From NCBI GenBank assembly GCA_023634235.1, contig JAMKCF010000013.1:14137705-14201704 (forward strand): DNA of 64,000 bases. The letters are read 5' to 3'. Positions 1-11,200 of the stretch are shown piece by piece. Within the stretch, counting starts at the first letter, position 1; each line of letters starts with the position of its first letter. Below the pieces are notes generated by a model. The model ran no database searches and was not told where the DNA came from. It saw only the letters and a list, made by a program, of their open reading frames with translations. This stretch comes from Pisaster brevispinus. Lineage: Eukaryota; Echinodermata; Asteroidea; Forcipulatida; Asteriidae. Both the position numbers and the translations under genes were made by a program.

Positions 1-1989
1 AATGTGAGTTAACTTAATTGATTTATTATTTTGCTGAAATTGACCAAGAGAACCCTTGCCCATTATTATATATTTTGTTTTTTATAGTTTTTATTTTTCT
101 GTTAAGGAAGTGCAATATTTTTTAGAGATATTTCCGTTAAGATTACGCCAAACACAATCATTCTTCGTATTCTCAAATTTTAGGCCTACCTCTACGAAAA
201 TGGGTGCTGATTTTGAAACTGTTTGATTCAGTATAGTTGAGGTTTTTTTTAAGTCATCTGTTATTTTTGCTTTCAAAATAGTGAACTTTACATGCTGTGG
301 TAATATGGAAATTGTTGGGGGAAATTTAAGTGATGGGGAATCTACACTTGGTATTCTTAAAATCTAAACTGTCTACGGTACACAACGCATTATGTGAGTT
401 ATGTATGGAATTGCACGTGACAGTACATTGATAAAGGAACAGCTAAGTGAGAATTAATGCACTATTTGCTGAATAGCCATCAAAAAGCTTATGCGCATGA
501 CTCCTTATTTGAGTAGGGCGCCCTCGCCTAGAGGTCAAGACTTGAGACGAAGCCGGAGGGGCGTTTTTGAAAGGTTGCATTGCTTCTGACTGGCACCCCG
601 AACAAGGATATTGACAAAACAGAGGGAGACCGCCATTATAGGGCTAGATAGCTCAGTTCGCACGTTAATCTGGAGGCCGTCGGCTCAAATCCCACTCTAG
701 TCAATTTTTCTTTGTTTAACCCCAAATTATTAAAAGTTTTCCCAGTCAGTTTTGATATTACATAAATAATATAATAACAAAGCTTAGAACATAATTGTAG
801 CGTTAAAAAGCTCAGTTAAAAATTAACGGGGTACCAGTCTGGTAGTTACATCCTCTTTGCCTTGCCGCAAATTTCTGCTGAGCAAGTTAAAACGTAACTA
901 GCTCAGCAGAAACTGCCTTAGAAGTTGGCCCTGAACGTGTTTTAAAGAGTGCGTATAGAGGGCGCTACTTAAAGTTGTCGTGACGAGAGTCTGAAGCGGG
1001 CAAGATGATCACCAAAGTTAAGTACCTTTTTTAAGCACTGCGAAGAAATGATTTATCAATTTTTAAGAAATTATTTAGGAAAAACAAAATAATTGTCTGT
1101 AGCACAGGTGTCAAAGAAACAGACGAAGTTGGTTTCAAACTGAAACCGTGTACTGATTATGAATTTCAAATAAAAACTGACGTTTCGTCCCTAATATTAA
1201 GGCAGGGTCTTCCTTGAGATTCCCCTCGTACCGCTCAGTGTCCACGAACGTCAGGACACCCTTTTTATCACAGATCATTATTTTGAGTGGGTAAAAGCAA
1301 ATACCCCCAAAAATTCTCTTTTTTGTTACGACGGTTCTCACATTCTCAAGATGGCATATTATGACAGATAGGCCAAATTGAAGAAAGTGCACAAAATCTC
1401 GGCCAAAATGAAACCATTTTCACGTTGTTATCACGTGGATAAACGTGACCCACTCGCAGCTGTGATATCTTCCCAATCGTTTATGAAATACATTTTCGCT
1501 CACGTTTTTCTGCTATTACAGTAAGCACAAAAAATGTGCTTACCGGTAAACAGTTTTCCTACAATTTTTGTTTATTGATGACTTGTTTACTAAGTGTGCT
1601 CACATGTAATGGCCTTATGACAAACAACTCACGTGGTGTATTTTGAATTTTAATAACAATTTCTTTTATTTACTTATTTATTATTTTTATTAAATGTCTT
1701 TACAATTATTTATTAATGTAATAACATTCAGTTAAAATTCAAATATTATTTGGTCGTAGAGTTCACTTGCTTTTTATCCTGGTTGAGAAGCTAATAATGT
1801 TGTTTTTTTAACCCAACTGTGGTGTATTTGAAAAATGAAACTTCCTAAGATCCATGTTTAAGAAAAGGTAAATATTAACGGGAATTATAAAATTAGTAAA
1901 TCGAGCAGATTGGTTGAAGTATCAACTTGTAGACAAGACCAACTGTTATCATTTGTTAATATAAAATGAAACTTATTCATCCTTTTATA
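1..1989. other. Intergenic, no gene seen
   Basis: AT-rich sequence downstream of the kinase gene. Apart from one decayed tRNA-like SINE at 582-765, I see nothing that supports a gene. The short open frames here have no splice or codon support. Confidence 0.6.
582..765 (+). repeat. tRNA-Lys-like SINE, decayed copy
   Basis: It starts CTTCTGACTGGCACCCCGAAC, has a tRNA-like segment at 641-702 (box A-like TAGCTCAG, box B-like GGCTCAAATCCC), then a tail CTAGTCAATTTTTCTTTG. The D-arm is deleted compared with the copy at 35155-35312. Other copies lie at 17562-17709, 28211-28372, 37104-37256 and 57325-57400. Confidence 0.8.
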
Positions 1990-1995
1990 TTTATT
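1990..1995 (-). terminator. Poly(A) signal of the kinase gene
   Basis: AATAAA on the minus strand lies about 135 bp past the stop codon at 2131. It is the nearest canonical signal in the correct orientation, so the 3' UTR is probably short, ending near 1970. Confidence 0.5.
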
Positions 1996-2130
1996 TTATC
2001 ATTCGTTCCCCGTCGAGGTGTTTCTGTATCTTCAAAAGTGCTTGAATATTTTCCGGCAATTTCAATGGTATAATTTGGTATGCTTGTGATACCTATCATT
2101 CGTATGTGACAACTCTGAATTATAAAAACT

Positions 2131-5087
2131 TTAAGGGAAGCCGGTGACGCGCCCTCTTGGGCCCGTTTTCTTATTCATTGTCTCACGCTTGAATTCCTCG
2201 ATCTCCTTAACTACCGAGTCCATTGACGGTCGATCGTGAGGCATCCTTCTACGACACTTCTCACTCAAGTCACGAAGGAAAGATAACTTCTCGGTACTTT
2301 TGTCTGAGATGATACGAAACAAGTGTCCCAAACTGTAGACGTCGCTTTTGATACCCTGTTTGCAAACGCCCTCTATCACCTCCGGTGGTAAATGCGGGCA
2401 GTTTTTGTGGCACCATGACTTTCTTGAAGAGGTCCACATGAATTCAGGATATGGGAGGTCTGTCCGTGTGGCAAGTCCTAGGTCGATAATTTTTGCTGCC
2501 CAATTGTTGGACTTATTGATGTCACACCATACCATAATGTTCCCATTGTGGAGGTCATTGTGGGACCATCCAGCATCGTGTAAGGCAAGAAGTCCTCTTG
2601 ACATATCAAGACATATCTGGATCCAGTCCAAGGTCTCCAAGTTGGCAGGAGGGTTTGACAGAATAGAGTTTAGGGTTCTCGATTTCTTAGTGACTGGATC
2701 TCCCACAAACTCAATGGCGAATGTTTCCTGATCAATGATGCCCCACACCTTGGGGAATTCATTGAAATGTTGGACAGCCATCATGACTCTGATTTCTTGG
2801 ACCATCTCTTCGTATGTCTCCATACTGCCCTGAACACGAAGTCTTTTGACAGCAACTAGAGTTCCATCTGATATCTTCCTCTTCAGTAGCACTTCTCCAA
2901 ATATACCCTTCCCAAGACAGACTGGGGTACCTTGTCTCATCACGTCCTCTAACTCGCTTTCGTGAAGAACTGGAATGAATGAGGATTCGGCAGGTAGAGG
3001 GACAGCAGTGAAGACAAATGAGTCTATTTGGGCAGGAGTTGCTTTGGGATGCGAGGGTCCCTTCCTCCGAGCTTTGGTGTTAACCTCCGGAGGAGTTTGG
3101 GTTCCATTCACAAGCCTCCTATAGAAAATAGAAAATGTGGTTTTTTTAAGGTGCGGCGGGGTTCGAGCGCCTTTTATCACCAAAATTTCATTGCAGTTTA
3201 GTTTTAAAAGAATTCCTTTGTCCATTTGGATTTTTTTCCCGCCATTATGTTGAAAATAGGTTAGCTCTTTTGAATTAGTGCTTGTAAGCTAAGCCGTATC
3301 TTTGGAAATTGATTCAATCTTGGCTGGATCTTAATCAGTTTGCCAGTCTACTAGTCAAAAACTTACCTTTTAAAGTTAACTTTTGGTAGTGGTGGTGAAC
3401 TGTTTGCAGCAGGTATGGGTGGTGGGCATGCGGGGGTTGAAGCCTTGTGAGCTGGTGGTGGTGGGCATGCGGTGGTTGAAGACCGGTGAGCTGGTGGTGG
3501 TGGGCATGCCAGGGTTGAACTCCGGTGAGCTGTTGGTGGGGCCATCAGAGGAGGCGCAGCCGATGGAATGTTATGGAAAGTCGAAAGGAAACGTAGCTCG
3601 GTGGCCGCAGTCGGTGGAAGGGTAGGGGGCAGCATTGGTTCTTCCACCCGGTTTGGTTGGCGTGGGATTGGCCGTCTTGGTCGAGGTGAACTGTCCTCTT
3701 TATATCCCATAGCTTGCAACCAAGGTAACGTGGAGCCAATTTCGCCACTATAAAGACAGTTGATGGACAATCTATTGAAATAACAATTTTGTTTTCTACC
3801 GCTCTACCGCTGCAACTCAGAAAGTTACGAAATCATTTTGTTTTAATTAGTACTTTTCAATGTGATGTTCACGCATACTTGTACTCTTTGTAATTGTAAC
3901 GATTAAACAGACGTGATTTTTATCATTATTTTTTTCAACAGAACTATGGTTTGTACAAAATTGAAAATGTTTAGGGTATTTACCCGATATCTAGCGGTTG
4001 TGCCTTCATGGCGTTTATCCGTTCCATCACTCCCTCAAATGTCCCTTCTTGCTGCACACTTTCCTGCAACCAAACAAGGGAAGATGTTCAATCGAAAAAG
4101 AAAGCAACACAAAAGGACAACATGTATTTAAAGAGAGGTACATCAAGACACTCTCTATTAAGAAAAGGCAGAGTAAGTCTGATTAAACTTGTTCTCGGGA
4201 CCTACCTGTGCATGCATTGAACAACCACCTTCACTCTGAGGTTGGAATGGGCTGACTTTATCCTCACACGGCGATGAGGAGCCACTTGCACCATCGAGTG
4301 TAAATACAGAGGCAGCATTCTGTACATAAGTTTCATCTCTATGGGAGGCTGGGGATGTACTGTCAGTCTCTGCAGTTGTTGACGGCATTTTGAAACTCCC
4401 CTCAAGAAACACTGACTCGAGGCATTCTTGATGAGCATCGTTCCTTGGTGAGGAGGGAACACAAGAGCTGACCGTCGGTGGGGTTTGAGGATGATTTGTT
4501 TCCTCATCAGTTGACTTCTGCTCTGCGTCACTCAGAGCTTGCATCCAAAGTGTCTCACTTTCACTGCAAAAACAATTGTGATTATTTATTTTTTTAATAA
4601 CATAATGTTGTTATCGAACTTTAAGCACACTACAAATGCAATTTATTTAAAAATTGTACGAAGCCATCTGGTATTAGCATCAATGAATGTTGATTAATAT
4701 TCATATTCTTACCTGTATGGTTGGGCGTTTATCATTTGAACTATCTCCAAGACATCGTTGACCGTCTCATCATCTCTTCCTTCTTGAGACGGAATGGAGT
4801 TTGCATCTTTTGATGATGACGAGTGAGCCACGTCTTCGTCTTCCCCAGCAGTGATGTCCATGCCAAGTCCTCTCTGGGAAGATGACGTTGACAATTCTCG
4901 ATTGATACCACCAACACCGGAGGAGGACTGGCCATCCTCATCCTTTGTAGCTGATGTGGACATTTCAATATCGGGATTGATATCCTCAAGATGCACCCGA
5001 GAGCAGTAAGCGTCTTGGTAGATCTGCTGCCTCATTTTCTCCATTATCAAAACCCGTTCTTCATGATCATTTGTTGATCTTCTCAAC
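2131..5087 (-). CDS. Divergent eukaryotic protein kinase, 3' five exons (5' end not found)
   Basis: The exons, read on the minus strand, are 5087-4713, 4563-4206, 4063-3984, 3747-3367 and 3118-2131 (stop). Every junction is GT-AG and the phases match (2, 0, 2, 2), giving 726 residues plus stop. The last exon holds the kinase domain. In exon numbering there is a glycine loop LGKGIFGEV at 68-76, VAVK lysine 91, a probable helix-C Glu 108, catalytic HND at 186-188 (Asn replaces the usual Arg of HRD), Asn 193, DLG at 212-214 instead of DFG, and PPE instead of APE. All catalytic residues are present, so it is probably active. The N-terminal part is acidic, Ser-rich and low in complexity, then proline-rich, with a duplicated exon pair. 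I cannot place it in a named kinase family. HND and DLG suggest a divergent lineage-specific kinase. An ATG just upstream of 5087 lies in a pyrimidine tract and is probably intronic. Confidence 0.85.
3414..3530 (-). repeat. Coding minisatellite, 3 x 39 bp, in the kinase gene
   Basis: Three tandem 39-bp units encode AHRSSTLACPPPP, AHRSSTTACPPPP and AHKASTPACPPPI in exon 3747-3367. The repeat gives a Cys/Pro-rich, probably disordered linker before the kinase domain. The unit is a multiple of three, so copy-number change would keep the frame. Confidence 0.85.
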
Positions 5088-5350
5088 CTTCGAGAAAAAA
5101 AGGAAAAAAACCCAAACAAACAAATAACAAATAAGTAAGTTGATAGAATGCATGTTCACATGTCAATTATTGCTAATGCGGTACAAAAGTGTTTGCTGGT
5201 ACAAGTATATTTTTTTTATATTTTATAAACTTTCGATTTTGTAAAAAAAATACTTTTTTACCTCGTATTTTTTAGAGAATTTGTCAAACAAAATCATCAA
5301 TTTTTATATTGTCAATTAAGATATTCTGAGATGGTGGGTGTAACCATTAC

Positions 5351-5519
5351 CTATAAAGTATCCTGGTGGTTGTTGACCTTTCGGGTTGTTCTGGGATGTG
5401 CCATTTTGGCAGAAGGGGTTGGGAATCTTTGTTGGTAGTGTCTACCAACCGACCGGGCGGGGATGCCCACCACGCCCGATGTAACTCTCTGTCGATTGCA
5501 TAGAATTTATTTAGTGTTC
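5351..5519 (-). CDS. Possible further upstream exon of the kinase gene
   Basis: A reading frame of about 56 codons is open on the minus strand and runs into a plausible donor, TATAG|GTAATG, at 5351/5350. It leaves two bases (AG), exactly the phase that exon 5087-4713 requires. The peptide includes SPPGRLVDTTNKDSQP and ends STTTRILYR. I recognise no domain in it. An in-frame stop lies just above 5519, and I saw no clear acceptor or start codon. The opposite strand is also open here, so this could instead be a dispersed repeat. Phase agreement is the main support. Confidence 0.3.
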
Positions 5520-5637
5520 AACTTCTCTAATGACAGTGCCGTAAGAAATTGAAAAACAAATTTTAAACATCGGCATATTCTCTCTCGCAACCCCCTAAAA
5601 AACAAAACAAAGGAAAACACACACACACACACACACA

Positions 5638-5815
5638 AGTGTGTAAACACCTCCAATCGGGGACCTCCTATTGTCCCTCTTTTGTTTGGACTCTAACTTT
5701 TTGGCAACAGCTCCCATTGGTTTTGTACACAATTTCTAACTGGGGACCTTTACCCAACCGGGGACCCTATTGTCCTCTTTTGTTATAGGTCCCCGGTTTG
5801 AATGTGAAAACAAAC
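5638..5815 (-). repeat. Dispersed repeat with GTCCCC motifs, minus copy
   Basis: This segment is close to the exact reverse complement of 50285-50455, including the motifs GGACCTCCTATTGTCCC and GGACCCTATTGTCC. Both copies are bounded by GT/CA dinucleotide runs. No coding capacity is seen, so it is probably a non-autonomous element. Confidence 0.8.
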
Positions 5816-6619
5816 TCACACACACACAAATACACACAACAAAACCCCGAAAAAGTGAAATCTTATTAAAATACTGTAGGCATGATTATGCAACAAACAA
5901 ACACACTGAACAAACTAAAATGAAATTTTACTGTAGGAATAGTTACGCAGTGGGACGAGTTAAAAAACAACAAACAAAACACTATGATTATGAAAGCCTG
6001 TTTAATCAATATGGGTGTGGATTGGATTTCATCACGATGACCGATTGAACAAAGTGAAGTGTAGACTATACGGTATATCAAAATAGACTTACCGGTAGTT
6101 CACCGACGTGAGCATCTCAATTGCTTTAAGCACTGTAATCATTGTTGCTAGAAATATCTCGTATTGAGTCAAATCTCCGCAGAAAATCTTTTTGGTAACA
6201 TTCGAAAAATGTTTCGCCAAAAAATCCTTGTGTACCGAACGAACGCTAAACAAGAACAGAGTTATTTCTGGTATGTTTTGTGTTTATGTATCTCAGAAAG
6301 GAGCGCACGTGGGAACGGTTTGATTCGAACGGGCGCGCGCAAAACGCAGCTTGTGTCGTCACAATAGCTTCCATTATTTCGTCACTTACTATTGCATACG
6401 CCATCCATCACACGCGAAGCCCAGTTTATTCGATATCTATTGGTTTCATTGTTTACTTTATAGATTGTCAAATGAATGTCACAATCATGTCCCGCCCGTG
6501 TTTTGGTAACGGGAACATAGCGCTCGTGCGTTAACCTATGTTTTCAGAGCCACAGTACGCGCAAAGTGAGTTTTCCAGATCCAAATGTTCGTGTGCCCAA
6601 CAGCCGATTTTGTGCTTAC

Positions 6620-7175
6620 TGTGCGATTTCTATTTCATAGTGCTGCTAACCGTTTAAGCACACGAAAAGGCATGGTTAAGGCTCCTTTTTCTTTGCTTAT
6701 CGCTTTAAGCAAAAAATCTTCCTTAACGGTTGCTATGAAATGAAAATTTGCTTAAACACCCCGCTGAAGCAAAACATCGTCCGTTAAGCAGCTCTATAAA
6801 ATTGGGCCCTGGTGTTTACTGTGAAAATGAATGACATAACAATGCTTGAAATACGCTTACGCTTAAGCAATTTTGTCTGCTATAGTTAGCACGAAACTTT
6901 GCTTACCGTTAGGCAGCACTATAAAATTGGCCCCTGTCTCTGCTTACCCCCCGAATTCTGCGCTTGCGATCACCATTCTTCGCTTACAAGGGAAAGCGCC
7001 GAATTTCTGTGCTAGCTGTGGTAAGTGAAAATCATGTATTGTGAACTACTACGCACGCGCACATTAGCAGACATTCTCTGCTCCTGTGAGATACGCTTGA
7101 CGTAAGCGCGGAATTCCCTGCTTCCGTAAGCGCCGATTCTTTGCCTACGGTAAGCAGAGCCATGAAATTGGGCCC
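6620..7175. repeat. Cluster of GGGCCC-ended MITE remnants
   Basis: Three degenerate units lie side by side, ending at about 6808, 6936 and 7175 with variants of GCAGAGCCATGAAATTGGGCCC. Inside are many GCTTAC/GTAAGC motifs able to pair. The last unit is closely related, in reverse, to the complete element at 13564-13820. Confidence 0.75.
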
Positions 7176-8223
7176 AGAAGTATCTTGACTTCGCGCACTA
7201 CAAGCAAATTCTATCCCCTTTATATAAAAGAAAATGTAATCTATTTTAAATCAGAAATTTTATAAGGTTTTTTGGAGGGAATGTGTAGTTAGGGAACAAG
7301 TTACCTTTTCTTTAGTTGTACTGGTTATCGTTAACTTTCCTTCTCAATTCTGCGCACGAGTTACAAAAACCTACAAATTCTCATGATTCACGCAACTTGC
7401 CCGCAGCTCGTGTGTACTGCGCAGCGCAGTTTTAGGCCTATGGATCAAACGGCTTCTCGAAGTTGAATATTCTCTCCATTGGTGTAACATGGATGATGAT
7501 TGATTAGTTGTTACCCCCAATTGCTTTTTTACACAGGACAGAAAACCATATCCATTATTAAAAAGACTGTTCCATAGTACATAATAATTGACTGCTTCGA
7601 GTGGTGTGGCACGTTCTATTTGCTATCATGGTACGTGCATTGGTTGCTATTGGATAGCACATTGGTTGCTACGGGTATAGTATCTTGTTGGCTGCGTGTA
7701 CAACGCGTTGCGTTAGCACGTCTTTTTAGTAAAAATAAGGCATATTGTGTGACGCGCTAACATGTTTTATACACACAACGCAAAGGTGATGGTAATGGAT
7801 ACTCTAAAAAACAATGATTTATATTTTTCTTTACAACCAGTATGACTTTATGGATCAAAACGATGAACGCAGACAGATTTCCGATATTAAATAAAACCTG
7901 TAGGACTACAATTTATTTTTAATCAAAGGGGGGGGGGGGGGAGATGCAATCCACCACCTCCTTGTCGTTGCCTATGTGACTCTGCACTCCCCTTGTTGCA
8001 CTACTCGTCATACGACGACTAGCGACAAGTCTTATTGAGCAGTTGATGACGTTTGTGTGACGTAGTTGCATGACGCCATTTTGCAAAGTATACGGCGTTG
8101 TTTTCGCGGGTGAGCACGGTTTTCTCTGCAGAAAAGATTATGACATGAGCACCACATCTAGTCGAATAAGGCAATTTTGTTGAGGCCACAGAAGTGAACG
8201 TCAAGTGGGCCAACTGAAAAGTC

Positions 8224-11200
8224 ATGGCTGAACCAGATAAAGGTGAGATTTCATGTGCAAATTACTCTTAGATAGGAGGTCTCACTGACTTTTGTAATGT
8301 TTGTTAGTTGAATGATGGTAAATTGAATAGTGCGTCTACGATACTTAGATCCTGTATTTCCGACAGTTTCCACTTTCATCACACAAACAATCACGGAATC
8401 TGCTTTTCAGGTACATTTTTTGAGAGCACCTTTTCGAACAAGATGGGGGAGGGGGTGGCGGAGTTGTGGTTGGTTATTGCAGTTGTGATACATCTGTACA
8501 TGGAAATATCAGATGGCATGGAAGTCTTTCTTTCCCTTTCTAAAAATAAAAATCCTTCACTAAAAAAAAAAATCAAAATGTAAGGGAAGGGATAGTTGCG
8601 ATGATCGTAACCCTCCATCCTCCCGACGGTCGCAGACCGGAGGGTTACGAGCTACTCTACACACGATTCGACCATCAGTGCAATTTCGACCAATGTTGAC
8701 AGACTAGTCACCAGATTTGCCCAATTTTTTCCACTTTCAAAAATCATGACACAAATTCTAAGAACACGGACTTGATCTTCAATGTCTGATGAATCCATTC
8801 ATAATACTCAAAACATCATTGAGAAAATATTTTTAAGAAAAAGGACAAAAACTTACCAGAAACCGAGCGAATTGCTCGTGAATCGAACACAGTCTATGGT
8901 TGAGGTTTTGAACCCCGCACTTCATTATCTCGACGAATCAGCGTAAACCAAGGAAAACCAAACTGGGCGGAGCTTTGGCTGTTGTCCGCTAACCGGGTAT
9001 TCCCGCTTGTGGACTCATCTCACGGGTGTGCTTGTCTCGGCAATCGGCTGTACAGTACATGTATGTACAATGTACATGTACATGTATTATACATCAAACT
9101 GTACATGAACGTTAAAACACGCATGCACATTGTTAGTCTGGTTCTCTCCTCCATGTTCCATACTACAATGAGTAGGCGAGTAGGGAAACATACAATTCGA
9201 TTTTCCAGGGGTTAGAAGACGTGCGGTTGAGTCTAATTGCGACCTCGTTCTGGTGATATATTATACAAAATTGTAACCTCGTACTTATAAACACATCGCT
9301 CTCGCCGCACAATTTTCCCCAATGCGTCGTTGACCGATCGTTCGTGAGGGGTGAGTCCACAAGCGGGAATAGCGGGTTAGGGCTACAGCGGAAGCTCCGC
9401 CCAGTTTGGTTTTCCTTGGTTTACGCTGATTCGTCGAGATATTGAAAGTGCGGGGTTCAAAATCTCAACCATGGACTGTGTTCGATTCACGAGCAATTCG
9501 CTCGGTTTCTGGTAAGTTTTTGTCCTTTTTCTTAAAAATATTTTCTCAATGATGTTTTGAGTATTATGAATGGATTCATCAGACATTGAAGATCAAGTCC
9601 TTGTTCTTAGAATTTGTGTCATGATTTTTGAAAGTGGAAAAAATTGGGCAAATCTGGTGACTAGTCTGTCAACATTGGTCGAAATTGCACTGATGGTCGA
9701 ATCGTGTGTAGAGTAGCTCGTAACCCTCCGGTCTGCGACCGTCGGGAGGATGGAGGGTTACGATCATCGCAACTAGGGAAGGGAGTGTTGGGATGCCAGT
9801 TGAAACGGAGGCAGACCAGCTGAAACACCTTGCCATATATGGTCCGGCTTGCTAGTCAAAAATATCCGCAACGGTATGATAGAACTCAGATAATGTTTAT
9901 TTATTTTGTTTTATCTGCGAAGGCTACCTTTAATTAATGCACAAAATCTGCAGTTTTGTTTGTTAAACTTGTTAAAATAAAACTGCAGCTTTGTTGCAAG
10001 TAAGTTCAAGTTTCGCCAAGCCGAACGTTCGAGTTTCCTTCACACACATACTCCTAGTCCTAGAGTCCTAAACATTTTTCGTGGGAATTTCTCCATACTC
10101 GGTGGTAGGAAATCTGTAATACTAATGTTTTATTTTTATTTTTTCCAGAAAAAATTTAATCTACTTTAAGAAAAGAAGTCAATTAGTGCATTTTTGTAGA
10201 AATTTACATTAATATTGATTCATATTTCGCCGGCAGAAGACGTTGTGGATGTCCTAACGGACTTGATTTCCCCCGGGGACGATGAGTTTGCTGAGGAGAT
10301 GGACACTTCTCCTGCTGAAAAGAAACCAGGTTAGCATTGACAGGCCAAATACTTTTGTTCTAAAAAGGGCAAGGTCGACGTTGATTTTCATCTTTGAAAG
10401 GACATTTTCATTGTGCAAAGGGCACTTCCTCTGGAGAATCTTAAAGTCTATGGGTGCTTTTGTAGGGGGTCCTTTTCTTCATTTTGTTTCTTCTCGAGAT
10501 TCCTTGTCTTCTCTTCAAAAAGTATAAACAGTTAAGTAACTCAATTGAAACATTTCGTTGACAGTGAAGAAGCTGACGCCGCCATCGACAAAGAGAGTGA
10601 CTTCCAAGACAACTAAGACCACCAGCGCCAAGTCAGTACGAACGTCAACAAAGGCAACCAAACCAGCGACCAAAACAACCCCAAAGACATCCATTAAGAA
10701 GTCGGCCCCACAGAAACCAGACGTAGCAGCATCAGAAGAACAGGAAGCAACGCAGTCTCCCAAGACGAAATCAACTTCTACCTCTGGCAACACCAAGAAG
10801 GTTGTCAAGAAAGCGACAACTGGCGAGACGGCGTCCGCCAAGACCAACAATAAGACGCCAGTCAAGAAGACTTTGCCAAGTGAGAAGAAGGGAGGAAGCG
10901 GTAAGACACAAAGCAGGAAGCCAGCTGCGCCAATCAAGACAGAAGCAGAAGGTGAGACAAACAAATCCAAAGAGTCAGCTTCCACTGGTCAGGGTGATGG
11001 AGAGAAAAAGATGCAAGAAGACCCAGTCCTCTCCCCGCCTCCAGCCAAGAAAGCCAAGTTGAAGTCAACGAGTAAGAGCAGCACAACATCAAAGAAGAGA
11101 GTCAAGCCCTCCCAAAAAGAGGTACAGTTTAGACTAAGTAGTTTAATATAAGATTTTTGAGTCATACATATGAGTAGAACATGTCTCCCGAATTCCGAAA

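Larger units (their letters stand above)
5523..8223. other. Intergenic region between the kinase (-) and YTHDC1 (+)
   Basis: It contains a CA repeat at 5619-5636, a dispersed repeat at 5638-5815, a cluster of GGGCCC-ended MITE remnants at 6620-7175, and a G homopolymer near 7928-7942. The promoter of YTHDC1 must lie in its right part. I see no TATA box or CpG island that would fix the start site. The kinase promoter, if the gene begins here, was also not located. Confidence 0.5.

Noticed and set aside
953..966. AGAGGGCGCTACT, a possible CTCF-like motif
   Set aside because: Only the right half of the motif fits; the CCA half is missing.
3383..3753. Plus-strand open frames opposite the proline-rich kinase exon
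   Set aside because: Antisense shadows of a repetitive coding exon.
9383..9586. 67-codon minus-strand open frame
   Set aside because: Lies wholly inside the right arm of the fold-back element and has no transposase features.
10515..10985. 156-codon minus-strand open frame
   Set aside because: Antisense shadow of YTHDC1 exon 3.
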